From Azolla caroliniana (taxonomy: Eukaryota; Polypodiophyta): a DNA stretch of 64,000 nt. Where the stretch lies: positions 17,174,001 through 17,238,000 of the forward strand of contig JBHGNT010000018.1 in NCBI GenBank assembly GCA_043228905.1, in the 5' to 3' direction. The position numbers and the translations under genes were made by a program. Positions 20,812 through 32,594 of the stretch are shown here, piece by piece. The notes beneath the pieces were generated by a model. It had not been told where the DNA came from. It saw nothing but the letters and a program-made list of their open reading frames with translations, and did not search any database. Each line of letters begins with the position of its first letter. Positions within the stretch are counted from its first letter, which is position 1.

Positions 20812-22309
20812 TAATCGATATCATGATCTCACGTCAATACCCCTCTAGATGTATGAGATGAGGTTCAAGATCAGGTTATTATGGTAACACAAAGGTGTTT
20901 TAAAAACCATGGGGGTAACAAATAAATGTCTTTCCCTGATCTCTATATCGATTTTTTTTCATGGCGGCTCCCCGAGGCTCAACCATGTATGTTCGTGTCA
21001 TGAATAGTTTATACACGAAAAAAATGTTAACAATAAACTATGTTTCGGTGCCCACATATGTGGTTTTGGCTCTTTAAGTCCTTTTACGAGGACCCCGAAG
21101 TGCACTTAGACCTCAAGTCTAAACATGTGTTATAGTCATATGTATCAACAATGTTGTATGGTCTTGGTTATATTTGAACTCGAGACCTCGAGAACAAATG
21201 CATTAAACACTTGAGCTAACCAATTAGGTTTCTCTTTTTGAATGTTTTATGTTTCATGTGTATAAGAGGTATGCAAGGCATTTGCCCATATATGTTTTTT
21301 TAAAAGAAACATATATGTCAAGAGTCCTTATTTCCCCCTCGTTTACCACAAACTTTGTTCATACATTACCTAACCTCAAGTCTCGTAATTACGATAGCAT
21401 ACGCCAAAGTGCAACCTAATGGTCAAGCCAAATGTGCCCTCTTTTCGTAGTAGGCCCACGTGTTCCATCACATGGTTACGTCATTACCAATGCCTTTCGT
21501 AGGAATGATCTCATGGTGGCATCGTATCCCTGTAATGAGGGAGGGATGTTGGATATGTGTGTCATAGGAGCGACCTCACATGAAGTGGGTTAAGCCCTAT
21601 GTACTCAACACCATTGTGGCTATGATTGTTTCATTACGTAATGAAATATCGAAGTGACCAACGGGGATGTCAACAAAAAATTGTTGAAAAAGGGATGGTG
21701 AAAACACCATTCTCACAAAAATGTGAGGACAACCACCAAGATCCTTTTCCCGACAAGGACAACATTCGATAGAAATCACGTAATATCAAATATACACATA
21801 TGTTTACTTATGACATATATACGATCAAATACGTATACACGTGACCACATATGCGTACATTAAACAAATCGTTACATCAAATAACTAGAAATGATGTAAT
21901 CGAGGCATATACCCTCTACGCACACGAAACATCCAAAAATAAGGGTTCATCGTGATACGCAATTGAGGTATTGGCCTCTTACGCATACGAGACCAAACAC
22001 ATATCATTTACAACGAAATCGAGGTATTGACCTCATATGCATACATAACATATGAATGTGAGCGTAATACGCAATTGAGGTATTAACCTCGTGCGCATAC
22101 GACATTAATCACATATTCAATATATGTCAAATGAGGTATTGACCTCATACACATATGTAAGTTTAACGTTTTATACAACCAATTAATTACCACTATAACA
22201 TCATTGAATTAATGAATTATTTTTTTTGACCGCACATCAATCGATTACCATCAATCAACAAGACAAAAGACAACAAAAGAAACATTAGAACATAGGCTCT
22301 GAAACCAAC
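20812..22309 (-). other. Gypsy-A leader between LTR and gag
   Basis: A 1.5-kb non-coding leader. It contains several near-repeats of a GAGGTATTGACCTC-like unit with ATACGCAATTGAGGTATT (21900-22150), about 60 bp apart, and a tRNA-like patch at 21160-21240. No gene is seen. Confidence 0.6.
21160..21240 (-). repeat. Degenerate tRNA-like (SINE-like) sequence
   Basis: The minus strand reads TTGGTTAGCTCAAGTG (A-box-like) and, about 35 bases later, GAGTTCAAATA (B-box-like). This resembles a decayed tRNA-derived sequence, not a working tRNA gene. Confidence 0.4.
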
Positions 22310-22767
22310 TGTTAGAGACATGAACTAATGTAAGCAAAGGATAAGGATAAAAGATAGATAGATAGAAAGAAAGGAGAGAGAGAAAGAAGGGTGCCGATCC
22401 ACCCGACCCCCCCCGAGCAAAGGGATCGAGACAGACTCGAGCCTCGATCGGCGTCCCATACCACTGTCGTGGCGTCGAGTCATACCTAGTGCTGGCGCGC
22501 TTACTACAAGAGGTTGACCCACCACAAGAACAGAGTCTCGATGTAGTCAAAAGATGATGAAATGAGGGTAGCTAGGCCTCTTATTTATAGCGATACCCAA
22601 GGCCCCCATGCAAGTTCACACTTGGCCTAATGGGTTGTCTCAATCTCGAGGATTAAAAGTAATCCTCCCCTTCTTTACACTCTCGTTTAACCCTCACACT
22701 TATCCACGTGTATAGAATACTACGGTAAATTCTCACCATGGAATACTATATGGTCATGCCCGTAACA
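22310..22767 (-). repeat. Gypsy-A 5' LTR
   Basis: Minus-strand TGTTACGGGC to TCTCTAACA (458 bp), with a TATAAATAAGAGG promoter-like site (complement of 22580-22592). Immediately inside is TGGTTTCAGAGC (complement of 22296-22307), an initiator-Met-type primer site. It pairs with 3197-3519. Confidence 0.9.
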
Positions 22768-24661
22768 ATGTCCCAACGCTGGAACACCATCTTGTCAGCC
22801 CAAAATGTCTTGGGTAAGTTTGCATGTGCTAGCATGCTCCAAACTCTCTCCATCACGGTCCGGTTCATCCAATCGGCCAGCTCGTTCAATTCTGGCATCT
22901 TCGGCATGGTAAATTCGAGCTAGATTCCCTTTGATCGGCAGTACTCGAACTGCCCCCGATATTCTCCTTCGTTGTCCGCTCGAACCGCCTTCAGCTTCCG
23001 ATCGGTTTCTCTTTCCACTGTCGCGTGGAGTTCCTTGAAGATGGATAACACCTAATCCTTTGTCTTCAACGGTGTGACCCACAGCTTCTGGTTGTGATCA
23101 TCTATGAATGTCACGAAGTACTGCGATCCGGCATGTGACTTTGTGTCTACTTGACACACATCGGTATGCACCAGCTCTAGTGGTGCATTCCGTCTCATCG
23201 GTGGTCTTGACCAGAAAGAGGTTCGGTTTTGTTTGTTGGCCAAGCAATTGGTGCACTTCTCAAGTTGCACATCCTTCGCCGGAATAAGATTGTCTTCGAC
23301 AAGCCTCTTCATCCCCTTCTCACTCATGTGACATAGTCTTTTGTGTCACAACTCACCGGCAGTGTCGAATGCTACGTTCACTTCTTCCTGGCATATCGGG
23401 GCATGCATAAGATATAGTGTGTTGACCTTCCGGGCTCGAGCCACTATTAGGCTCCCTTTGCTGAACTTCATGACTCCGTTCCGAATGCTACCCTTGTAGC
23501 TTTCATCATCTAGCCGACCGGTTGATATTAGGTTCAGTCGAACCTCCGGAACACGTCAAACATCCTTCAGCAGCAACTTGCATTTGGTTGATGTCGTCAA
23601 CTACTCATCTCCTATGCCGATAATTCAGCATGTCCCTTCATTCCCCATCAAGACACAACCGTGATCTCCGGCTGTGTAGGATGAGAAGCATCTCCAGTCC
23701 GGTGTCAAGTGGAACAACGCTCCGGAATCGACAAACCACATTGTCTCATCACCGACAAAGTTTAACTCATTCTCCTCGGTAATGAGCATTAGTTCTTCTT
23801 CATTTGTCGCAATCGCCAACGTTCCCATCTGATCTGACCCTTTCCGGTCCAAACCAGTCTGGTCTGAACCCTTCTTCGAATCGGCACTATCGGTTCTTTT
23901 CTCTTTCCGGAAATGCCGACAGTTCTTCTAGAAGTGCCCTGGCTTCCCATAGTAGAAGCAAGTAGGCTTCCCCCTTGACTTCAACCTCGTCTCCGACTTG
24001 TCCCGGTTTTGGAAACCCTGATACCGGTCTCTTCCTCGGGTTTGGTCATCTTCCATGACCAAGGCCTTCGGATCAGTTCCGGACTCCCGATCCTTCCGGC
24101 GAGCTTCTTCATATAGCAAGCTTGATTTTACCCTTGCTAGGGACAACTGCTTTCCTTCCGGCCCGGAGTTGCCCAACATGACAACCAACGTCTCCTAGCT
24201 ATCCGGGAGGGAACTGAGCAGGAGCAATGTGAGCACCTCATTGGCGAGTGGTACTTCCAACGAGGTTGCATGGTGTATCAATCCCTAGAAGGCATTCATG
24301 TGCTCCACCATACTGGAGCCGTCTTGGTACCGGAGCCTCACTAGCTTCCGGAATACCGAAACCCGATTAACAACATTCTTGTTCTGGAACATGATGCCGA
24401 TCTTCTCCCAGAGTTCATGAGATTTGCTCTCTTTATTGAAGTTGTTGTATAGGCTCATGTCGATGAAGCACTAGATGTATGTCGTCGTCTTCATGTGCAT
24501 CACCTCCCACACTATGGCGTCGATCTTATCCGGTCTCTTGTCCCCAAATTGAACCGGCAACCAAAGATCTTTAACCACTAGCATATCCCTCATCTTCGAC
24601 TTCCACACTGAGTAGTTGGAGCCGGTGAGCTTGAACATGCCGCCGAACGATTCTTCCATTT
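22768..24661 (-). pseudogene. Copia-B gag, protease and integrase, many stops
   Basis: Minus-strand copia polyprotein of the same family as copia-A. It holds MEESFGGMFKLTGSNYSVW (start 24659), a zinc knuckle with Tyr for Cys (CFYYGKPGHF), and protease VDSGALFHLT. TGA at 23556-23558 matches the stop in the related copies. Integrase follows with ELVHTDVCQVDTKSHAG and FVTFIDDHNQKLW, ending near AHANLPKTFWAD. At least six stops are present. About 25 bases of unrelated sequence separate it from the gypsy-A LTR. Confidence 0.9.
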
Positions 24662-24688
24662 TCTGTGTTGTTCGCTATGATACCAGAT

Positions 24689-25029
24689 TGAAGAGAATAG
24701 CATGGAATATTGCTCGGACACAACCGAGTCTTGAATCACTTCAATGAGAATGAGACACAAAAATGGGAAGTGGAGAGTATACCAACAAAAGAAAGGTACA
24801 CAAGATGTTTACGTGGAAAACCCTAAGTGGGAAAAACCACGGGAGCCCACGGACTCCAACTATCACTATAGGAGTCATATTTATACTTATATGAACTTAG
24901 GGCTATTTACAAATATAGCCTCAATAGGCTTACTCAAAACATATTTACAAATATGTCATCTCTTCCGGTTCTCACCGGGTCCTCTTCATTCATAACTGGA
25001 TCCCATCCGGAGGGACTGATTTCCCAACA
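24689..25029 (-). repeat. Copia-B LTR, short form
   Basis: Minus-strand TGTTGGGAAATCAG to TTCA, 341 bp. It shares the conserved end (CATCCGGAGGGA, AAACATATTTACAAATATG) with the other copia LTRs but has only one CCGG unit. The primer site beside it (24674-24685) has one mismatch. Confidence 0.8.
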
Positions 25030-25830
25030 ATGGTGTTCACGGCTGGTTCCTTGCCTTTATTATGCTGCGGACATTGTGTTGCGTAGTGGCCTGGCTGTTG
25101 GCATACGAAGCAATGTACATTGGACTCGCCTTTCTCCAATACTGGAGCTGCGGTGGCGTCTAAATGTGCAGATTGCTCTTCTCGTGTTTGTTGAAATCCT
25201 CTGTGATAACGGGGTTTCGAGCGATATTCCTCACGAGGTTCTTGGCGCCGTTCATCCTCGGAACTTTCCTCGTAATGACATTGATCCCGTGCCTAGAACC
25301 AGGGTCTGGTCTGTCCGCCGCGATTGTTGGTAGGACGTCGATTCTCATATCGACCACCCCCCCTCCCCTGTAACGGTCATGGCTCTGATACTCTTCTTTG
25401 TCGGACTCTGGATCGTTGTTGTGGCGGTGATGGTATGGTCTTTCCGCACGATGATTAAGTTCCATATACGTTAAAGTTCTTCCTGACGGCCTTGATCATT
25501 TCAACGGTATTGTCGTTGTGGTTCCATACAGCGAACAATCAGCATGACCTTGTTCAACATATTTTATTCTCAAAGGTCCACCGTATGTGCTCGTGAATGG
25601 CAAATGAGTGTGGATTCTACTGTATACTCCAGGAGAGAAGGGGCGCGGTCATTAAGGTGCGGTTTTCGCGCAACACATTCTTTTGTCTATCGAGTGACTG
25701 ACCTGGTCAGTGGTCGATCTTGTCAAGTGGGTTCTCTATTACACCGGCGGCTAGACATCCATCCCTTGCAACTCGGCTGTGAGGGTTCACAGATCACCAA
25801 GTGTGCCAAAAGTGTTGCCGGTTAGGAACA
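25030..25830 (-). pseudogene. Ty3/gypsy gag remnant with zinc knuckle
   Basis: The minus strand near 25130-25040 reads NVHCFVCQQPGHYATQCPQ, a CCHC nucleocapsid motif. Upstream (25465-25160) is a basic, Arg/His-rich Gag tail in a different frame, and the rest is broken by stops. The copia-B LTR abuts its 3' side. Confidence 0.75.
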
Positions 25831-25932
25831 CGGCCTACCCTCAGTCCTTCGGGGTAGGTATCAAGGTGATTGTGGTGCAAGGTAAGGATCTTGCGTAGCG
25901 CATGGAGCGTATTGACTTATATCGTTAGAGCG

Positions 25933-26292
25933 TGTTTACTAAAGGCGTAAAACTGGAGACGGCTACAACCAAGTTCCTAAAGTGCGTAACTATGCACATG
26001 TACTCCTTTTACACGCTTATGCCTTAAACAGTCACACAAAGACAACAGAGAAGAGACCAAAGATAAAAGATGAAGCTCAGAGAAGATAGAAACTATATTA
26101 AACGGCTGTGCTCAGAAATGCGCTAACCCTTTACAATGTTCATATGCCTTTTATATACATAGGGCGTAGTTGGTTACGCTTCCCGCGTGAATCGTTACAC
26201 ATGTTACTTCAACGCTTCTATTATAATTAAACGCCTCTTTATCCTGCGTTATTTACGTTTTTCCTCTTATGGAGGACAACATATACATAACA
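25933..26292 (-). repeat. LTR-like sequence
   Basis: The minus strand begins TGTTATGTATATG and ends AGTAAACA, with a TATATAAAAGG promoter-like site (complement of 26147-26157). It lies upstream of the gag remnant, as a 5' LTR should. No partner LTR is in the window, so the ends are inferred only from TG/CA. Confidence 0.45.
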
Positions 26293-26488
26293 GATTATTT
26301 ACAAATATAACCTCAATGGGCACATCTAGACTATTTACAAATATAGCCTCCCAAATTGGCTATTAAATCGATTATTCAATTTGTTGATTCTCGGTCATTC
26401 AATTTTCGGCCTTAACCAAATTTCTTGTTGTCTCTCAATCCGATTCAGCTCGTAATCTTCCCATCCGGAGGGACTTGTTTTCCCAACA
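26293..26488 (-). repeat. Copia-C LTR fragment
   Basis: About 196 bp of copia LTR ending at CCCAACA (26488), including CATCCGGAGGGA and ACAAATATAGCCTC. It follows copia-C pol and is therefore a truncated 3' LTR. Confidence 0.75.
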
Positions 26489-27310
26489 AACTCCCCCTTC
26501 ACTCCGACATGGGGTACTTCATCAATCTGACCCTTTGTCGGCATACATTCAACTTTTCGGCCGACATCACCTTCGTTAGCATGTCTGCCCCGTTTTCCGT
26601 TGTATGCACCTTCACTAGGGCAAACTCCTTCTCTTCTATTTGCTCTCAGAGCCAAGGGTATCTCCTCTAGATGTGCTTGGTCCTCGAGTGGTAGGCGGCA
26701 TTCTTTGGAAGGTGGATGACACTTCGGTTATCGAAGTGGAGTCGGAATTCTTCTTGCCAAATTCCTAGCTCACTGATAAACTCCTTCATTCCTATGATTT
26801 CCTTGCCGACTTCCACTACCACCATATACTCAGCTTCCATGGTCGACAATGCCACGGCCTTGTACAACCTCGACTGCCACGAGACAACTCCCCCTACATA
26901 GGTCATTACGTATCCAGATGTGGATTGGCTAGTATCCACATCAACCGACATGTCGGAACCAGTAAAGCCTTCTAATAGGGGTTCACCTGAGATGAATTGG
27001 AGGCACACGCTCGAGGTGCCTTTCAGGTACCGAAGTATCCATTTCATCGTTGCCCAATGATCTCTTTCGGGATTGCTCATATATCGGCTAACCACTCCGA
27101 CTGCATACATGATGTCTGGCCCGGTGCAAACCATTGCACACATCAGGCTTCCGATTGCTGAGGCATGTGGGACCTTGCTCATCTCAGCCTTCTCGGTTTT
27201 CAATTTCGGACATCGAGTTCCACTCACTTAGAGTTTGTCGGCAGTGTGGAGATGACTGACTTCGTGTTTTGCATGTTGAACCTCTGGAGCACCTTTGTCA
27301 CGTTGTCGCG
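26489..27310 (-). pseudogene. Copia-C RT end and RNase H
   Basis: The minus strand encodes VTKVLQRFNM (about 27290), VGSLM-type text (ASAIGSLMCAMVCTGPDI), SGYVMTYVGGVVSWQSR, ALSTMEAEYM and AAYHSRTKHI, ending with DMLTKVMSAEKLN and a stop before the LTR. A TAG at about 26665 breaks the frame. The polyprotein is truncated at 27310 by an LTR-like sequence. Confidence 0.88.
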
Positions 27311-27326
27311 GTAATCCGGGGGTACG

Positions 27327-28000
27327 TGTCAGGTTGGGCGGGACCACAGGGGTCTTGGATCAAGGAGCCGGTGAGAAAAGAAGGTTGTCCAGACCAGATT
27401 CTGAACGCGTATCCGAACTGGTTCGGTCCCCGGATGTCAGACAACAAATGCATGAGCTCAGAGATGTATGCCGCTTTGGACCGGTTGACGGATAGTAGTG
27501 AGGAGCTCACGAGCTCACACACACGGAAATGCGCGCTCAAACAGAAGCAGAACTGATGCAAGAACACGAAAAGACACAACAAGATTTAATGGTTAACTGA
27601 GGGAAATAGGAAATTACAACTGGCTCGGCCGGCAACAGAGCTTCAAATTCTTCACACACTCAGAACAACGGGCCTCCGGTCGGGATCTCACGGGTTTCCT
27701 ACGTGAGTAGAGGACTCCACCTTCTTTTGGGAATCATCACAGAATAGAAAACAGAGGGAATGACAGGGCTCGGATCTCCAACTGAAAACAATTCGTTCTC
27801 CAACACGGATCCCTCTCTCCGCCTTTCCTCCATCCTTTTATAGCTCAAGGAGAGAGAGAAATTGTTACATCAGGTTGTTAAGGCAACCGCTTTTCTCTTA
27901 GATTTTCCCTTGATTCTCTCCCTACAATACCCTTTTATTCCTCTATTCGTGTGACCATAAAGTACCTATCAAATCCTTACTACCTAGTATTGCTCAACAG
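27327..28000 (-). repeat. LTR-like sequence, possibly a solo LTR
   Basis: The minus strand starts TGTTGAGCAATACTAGG and ends CAACCTGACA (674 bp), with a CTATAAAAGG promoter-like site (complement of about 27835-27844). Copia coding sequence lies on its left. No clear target duplication (GTACG versus GTCAA) and no partner copy are in the window. Confidence 0.5.
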
Positions 28001-28129
28001 TCAACCATTACTATGTTATTTACACGCGTTTCTACACTAAAACCTATTTCGTGTGCATCCGTGCACACCCCTGTTCACGCACTCTCTGGCTCCCTTTTTC
28101 TCAGTAGCCGGAATTCCCCACGACAACAT

Positions 28130-28636
28130 ATTTCTCTTATTTCTCCCTTTTTCCCAGTAGCTGGAATACCCTCTCTGCTAGGGGATATCTTCTGCCTCCA
28201 TTCGGCATAGTTGGTTCTTCTTCAACTTCTTTGGCTGAGTGGAATTTAGTTCCTTGTTCGGTTGGTTCCCCTTGTTCCTCAGTCGGTTCTTGATTTTGTC
28301 GATTATTGATTCGGTCGATCATCAACTCGGCTCAAATCGGTACCTGAAGATCTATTTTCGATCTCCCAATCGGCTATCGTCTTCTCTTCCATGAAGACGA
28401 TATCTCGGCTCCTAATCACCTTCTTGTCAATTAGGTCCCGTAGCCGATAGCCAAATTCATCTTCGCCATAGCCGAGAAATAGGCACGACCGGATCTTGGG
28501 ATCGAGTTTCCCCCTCTAGTTCTTAGCAATATGCACATAGACTAGACAACCGAATACTATTAGATGCCGATATGACACCTCCTTGCCAGACCATACTCTT
28601 TGTGGTATTTCCCCTTCTAGTGGGACCGAGGGAGAC
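28130..28636 (-). pseudogene. Copia-D integrase end, left part of split element
   Basis: The minus strand from 28636 reads SVPLEGEIPQRVWSGKEVSY, FGCLVYVHIAKN, then FGYRLRDLIDKK-like and FMEEKTIADWE-like text, the copia integrase C-terminal region. The upstream part is on the other side of the 8.9-kb transposon (37502-37661), where MLAHAKLPK and AEALMTVIYVI can be read. Together they show that one copia gene was split by that transposon. Confidence 0.9.
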
Positions 28637-28672
28637 AACACGTTCGCGTTCACAAGTGGAAGGATCGCGCAT
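28637..28672 (+). repeat. Left terminal inverted repeat
   Basis: It begins AACACGTTCGCGTTCACAAG and ends GATCGCGCAT. 34 of 36 positions match the complement of 37466-37501 (differences at positions 18 and 30). A partial echo TGGAAGGAT follows at 28675. Confidence 0.93.
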
Positions 28673-28994
28673 AAATGGAAGGATAAGGGAAATTTTAGGG
28701 GTTTTTCAATGATTTTACAAAACACATTGATACCAGTATCATACAAGTTCAAACATACTATGAAAAAGGTTAAAAATCCACTATTTTCGTGATTTAGAAG
28801 TAACTAAAAAAAGACGAATTTCAAAAACATACATTCTCAATTTATATCACAAACTTTACAACCAATGTTATTTTATAAGAAACGATTTTTTAGAAATCAT
28901 AAGAATTCAAAACACATGATTTTATATTACTCGATTTGTTACAAGCGGAATGTAGTTACACTTAATAGCCAAATATACATTCATGATCACTCCT

Positions 28995-31771
28995 TTACGG
29001 AGAATCACTACTATAACTAATATACAATGACGATTCCTCCTCATCATCCTCGGATGTACCAATCAGTGCATTATCTTCGTCATAAACCAAATGGTTTGAC
29101 TCTAGATTATATGTAGCAGATCTCGTTTGCCTTTGACTCGAGCCACCTTGTAGACCTGGTAATTTTTCTTTTATTATATCTATTGTTGACTTCCTTAATC
29201 GTCCGGCTTTTGTAAGTGTGAAGTCGTACACGATGATATCCACATCAGAGATATCAAGGGTCGAGGTGTTACGAATGTTTCGCTTCCTCTTCCTACCTCC
29301 CCTTCTTGTTTGGCATTCAATCATCTCCAATGTATACTTACCTGTAAAAGCATTTGCACTTCTAGTGTTGTACCAATGAACATTTATAGACTTGATCGTG
29401 TTTTCTATTTCATGCATTAGCACTTCTAGAATTTTACCAACCCAAAATTGGTGGCCATGTGAGTTCTCATCAGCCGGCGTTGCAATCAACATCCCCGCGG
29501 TGAGCTCTTGCAAATTTCCTTGCCATCTAGCTTCGGCTGCTTTGGTCATCCTTGGTCCCACATAAATGTCTCTTTGTTGTGGATGGACCAAGCTATCATT
29601 AATCGCATTTACTAGTCGCTCCGGACTTCTATTTACGCGATCATGTTGCAGCGACCATGTGAATGGCGTTTCCAAATTCCAATTATCAACAGATACACAA
29701 TTGTCTATAATTTCTTTCTGATCACTATAAAATACATCCCACCATGACGTGTCTTGTTGTGCGGCATATTTCTTGGCGGCCTCAATATGCCTTCTTTTTT
29801 CTTCTAAGGCTTGGAGCCATGACCGTTTTTGTTCTGATACCAAGTCGCTCTGCAACTGTCCTTTCTTCTCAATTGGCATTTGCTTAGCTCCATGGACAAT
29901 TTTACTCGGCATACAAAGTAATAACTGGCAACCACCTTCAGGTTCCCATGTTGTAGAAGATGAATATTGTTTAGCATACAAAAGTGTAGAACCACTTATT
30001 CCATTTTTCTTTATCATAAAAATGTGATTGAAACTTATATTGTTTAACTGAGCAAGCACTTTAACATTCCCACCAACCCCATCTAATATATATCTAAGTC
30101 ATATACCTCCTTCAAGTGTAACACTTTTGGGCGTGGTGTATATGCATCACAAATGACATCAAATAGTTTAGGTAAAGTGAAAGCATCATGCCGAGACAAC
30201 TGTCTGGAGAATGTGCTCAACATCTGATCTATATGGTCATGTGTGTGGCCAACCAAAAGGAAATTGACTTTCACTTTCCTAAACAATTCTAGGTTGACCA
30301 ACATACTTAGATAGCCAAATACAGTTGAATTTTTGTTCTCTCTAGCAGTATTGTCCAATTGAATGTATAGAACAGGGGGGAAAGGTTGTCCCCAAGACAT
30401 CAAAACTCGGTGAATCACTGTAACTGTTAGGTTAGGGTCATTGTGAACATTGGGGTAAGTAATGAAGACGTGAGGTCGAACAGACCTATTATAAGCCAAG
30501 CATCCCACCAAGTGCATTTGAACAAGGCACTCATCATTGACATCTTTGGGGAGCCTCCGCATATGCGGCAAGCATGTTTTCTTTTGGTCCATGCCTTCTA
30601 TCATTAAGCACATGTATTGTTCAGGCCTCTTCAAACACTTCTCTCTATGATGCATCGCCTTCCTTCGTTCTAAGGATTGTGCCTCACGATGCTCTTGTAG
30701 TAACTTCTTACTCGTATCCTTTTCCATTGATGTCTTTGCACCTTTAGCCAAACTTTTAAGATTTGCACAAATGGAGCAATACCCCATACATACTTTACGA
30801 GGAATAATAACATTTGAAAACCGAGCTCTCCATAATCTTGTGAATTGGCTATAGGTGATAGACTTATTACGTGAGCCCAACATTTCAGATCGATAGACAT
30901 CATAAACTTCCCGACGGGTATAATTATCAGAAAGATGCATCCTACCTGTAGTGGGCATTACTTCACAATTTAACTGAAAGTATGTTTTCATCCAGCCAAT
31001 AGCTAGTCTTCCAATTGCACCTTTCATACTTGGAACCTCTTTACAATTGAGCATCTGATCCCCGCTAAGTAGACGTTGTTGTACTCTATGTAGCCGCATG
31101 TTACTAACACATAACGCAATTTTGAATGCAACTCTACATATCTGTTGCGCATGGAAGATATAATACTCGAATGATACTTTGATCCCCGTACATTTGTCAG
31201 ATACTAGTTGCATATGTGATCCGAGGTAAGTGTCTTGCTCATCACCGGTCATCGAAAAATAGTATCGCCTTAATTCTCGCAACTTTGATTTTCCAATCAT
31301 AGACATACAACCACGGGCACAACATATTTTGTTGACATCAAATCCAATCTGTTTATCTGATGTCACCAAGCTAAATCTAGCCAGACGAATTCTTCGTGGG
31401 ATTCTTCTAATATGCATAGGGCTCCCAGATTTCTCTTCCTGCATAGAGGTTGGTGTAACCTTGTTACAGTCTAATTCTCTGTTGTGACCATCGCCAATGT
31501 TATTCAATGTTTCCTGGGCACTTCCTTCATTCTCGGTATCTTTATTAATATCGTATTCTTCAATAGAGAACTCTTCACATGTGTCATTATTTACATTCCC
31601 TGTAGATGAGCTGAGACAATATTCTTCGATAGAATATGGTGAGTCGGTCGACAGACAATATTCTTCAATCGAATATGGTGACTCTGTTGACAAACAATAC
31701 TCTTCAGTAGAAAACGATGGGTCTGATGACAAACAATATTCTTCAATCGAGAACGGTGAATCTTCACTCAT
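28995..31771 (-). CDS. DUF7869-like protein, candidate transposase, frameshifted
   Basis: Starts at the ATG at 31771. Residues 1-60 hold four 13-residue repeats with core SIEEYCLS. A Cys motif (CCARGC) and CMGYCSIC (possible zinc site) follow. Three acidic motifs fit an RNase-H-like fold: IEGMDQKK (about residue 394), QLDNTARENKN (about 472) and VGHTHDHIDQMLS (about 510). The frame stops at 30083, but homologous-looking sequence (SFNHIFMIKK, then AKQYSSS) continues in another frame to 28995. The switch lies in an ATATATAT run at 30086-30093, so a single slip probably split one gene of about 920 residues. The C-terminal part has a FWVGKI segment ending in HWY, perhaps a small beta-barrel reader, and a basic GGRKRKRN patch. 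The function as transposase is inferred from its location in the TIR element. Family naming is from memory. Confidence 0.7.
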
Positions 31772-32442
31772 GGCTTAAGGTCTAGATAGGGCTCTCTAAG
31801 TTATACTCCTCTCTAAACATATACTCCTCCCTAAACATAAACTTCTCTCTAAACAAAAGCCAAATCAATAGAATGTCTATATTATGTAATATTCTATTAA
31901 TACAATACATCTAAAAATTATTTTTAATAAAGTAATTGTACTTAAATTATCAATCTTTATATAAACTAGATCTAAATGATGTTAAATCAAGTAAAATATA
32001 AAACTAATCATTAACAAGCCATGAATATGTTGGATTAATGTTAAAATCATTGGCTAATTAATGGCACCCATTTTGATATAGAACGTCTCACGCATTGGTT
32101 CTTTAATGCTCACCATTTTAAATATTAGACTTATCAATCATTGGTTAATTCATGCCCACATCTTTAATACATAACATTTGAGAGTCATAAAAATTGTTGC
32201 TTTTTGTAATCAATCATTGGTACATTCATGAACCTCTATCATTGTCTCCTTCATAACCTTTGAAGTCATTATAGGTTGTTATGACTATAAAAGATTGATC
32301 AATATGTTAGTTTGACTTTGTAATCATTAATACAATCATAAGTTACTCTAGTTAATGTGACTATGGTTACCAACTAACTATCCTCAAAGTTACCAACCTT
32401 GGTTAAGGTGACTATGGTTACTTTAACCAATGTGTTCAATCC
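31772..32442. promoter_or_regulatory. Divergent promoter region between the two transposon genes
   Basis: AT-rich. Next to the DUF7869-like start (31800-31858) lie three tandem units of about 19 bp, consensus ATACTCCTCTCTAAACAT, probably in its leader. Further right, near 32355-32430, the phrase GTGACTATGGTTAC is repeated. No other gene is seen. Confidence 0.55.
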
Positions 32443-32452
32443 CTATAAATAG
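32443..32452 (+). promoter_or_regulatory. TATA box of the methyltransferase gene
   Basis: CTATAAATAG lies about 150 bp before the ATG at 32595. The probable leader (32475-32594) carries imperfect repeats of CAGAGCACA. Confidence 0.7.
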
Positions 32453-32594
32453 GAAGACCTCGTCATATTTCACTCACCAAAGTGTACAGAGCATACAGAG
32501 CACACAGAACGTAGAGAGCACACAGAGTACACAAAGCACTCAGAGCACAAAGCACGAAAGCGCGATCTCCGCCTCCACTTCAACACGATCAACC

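Noticed and set aside
27327-28000. Confirmed solo LTR
   Set aside because: TG/CA ends and a TATA-like site are present, but flanking duplications do not match and there is no second copy, so it is listed only as LTR-like.
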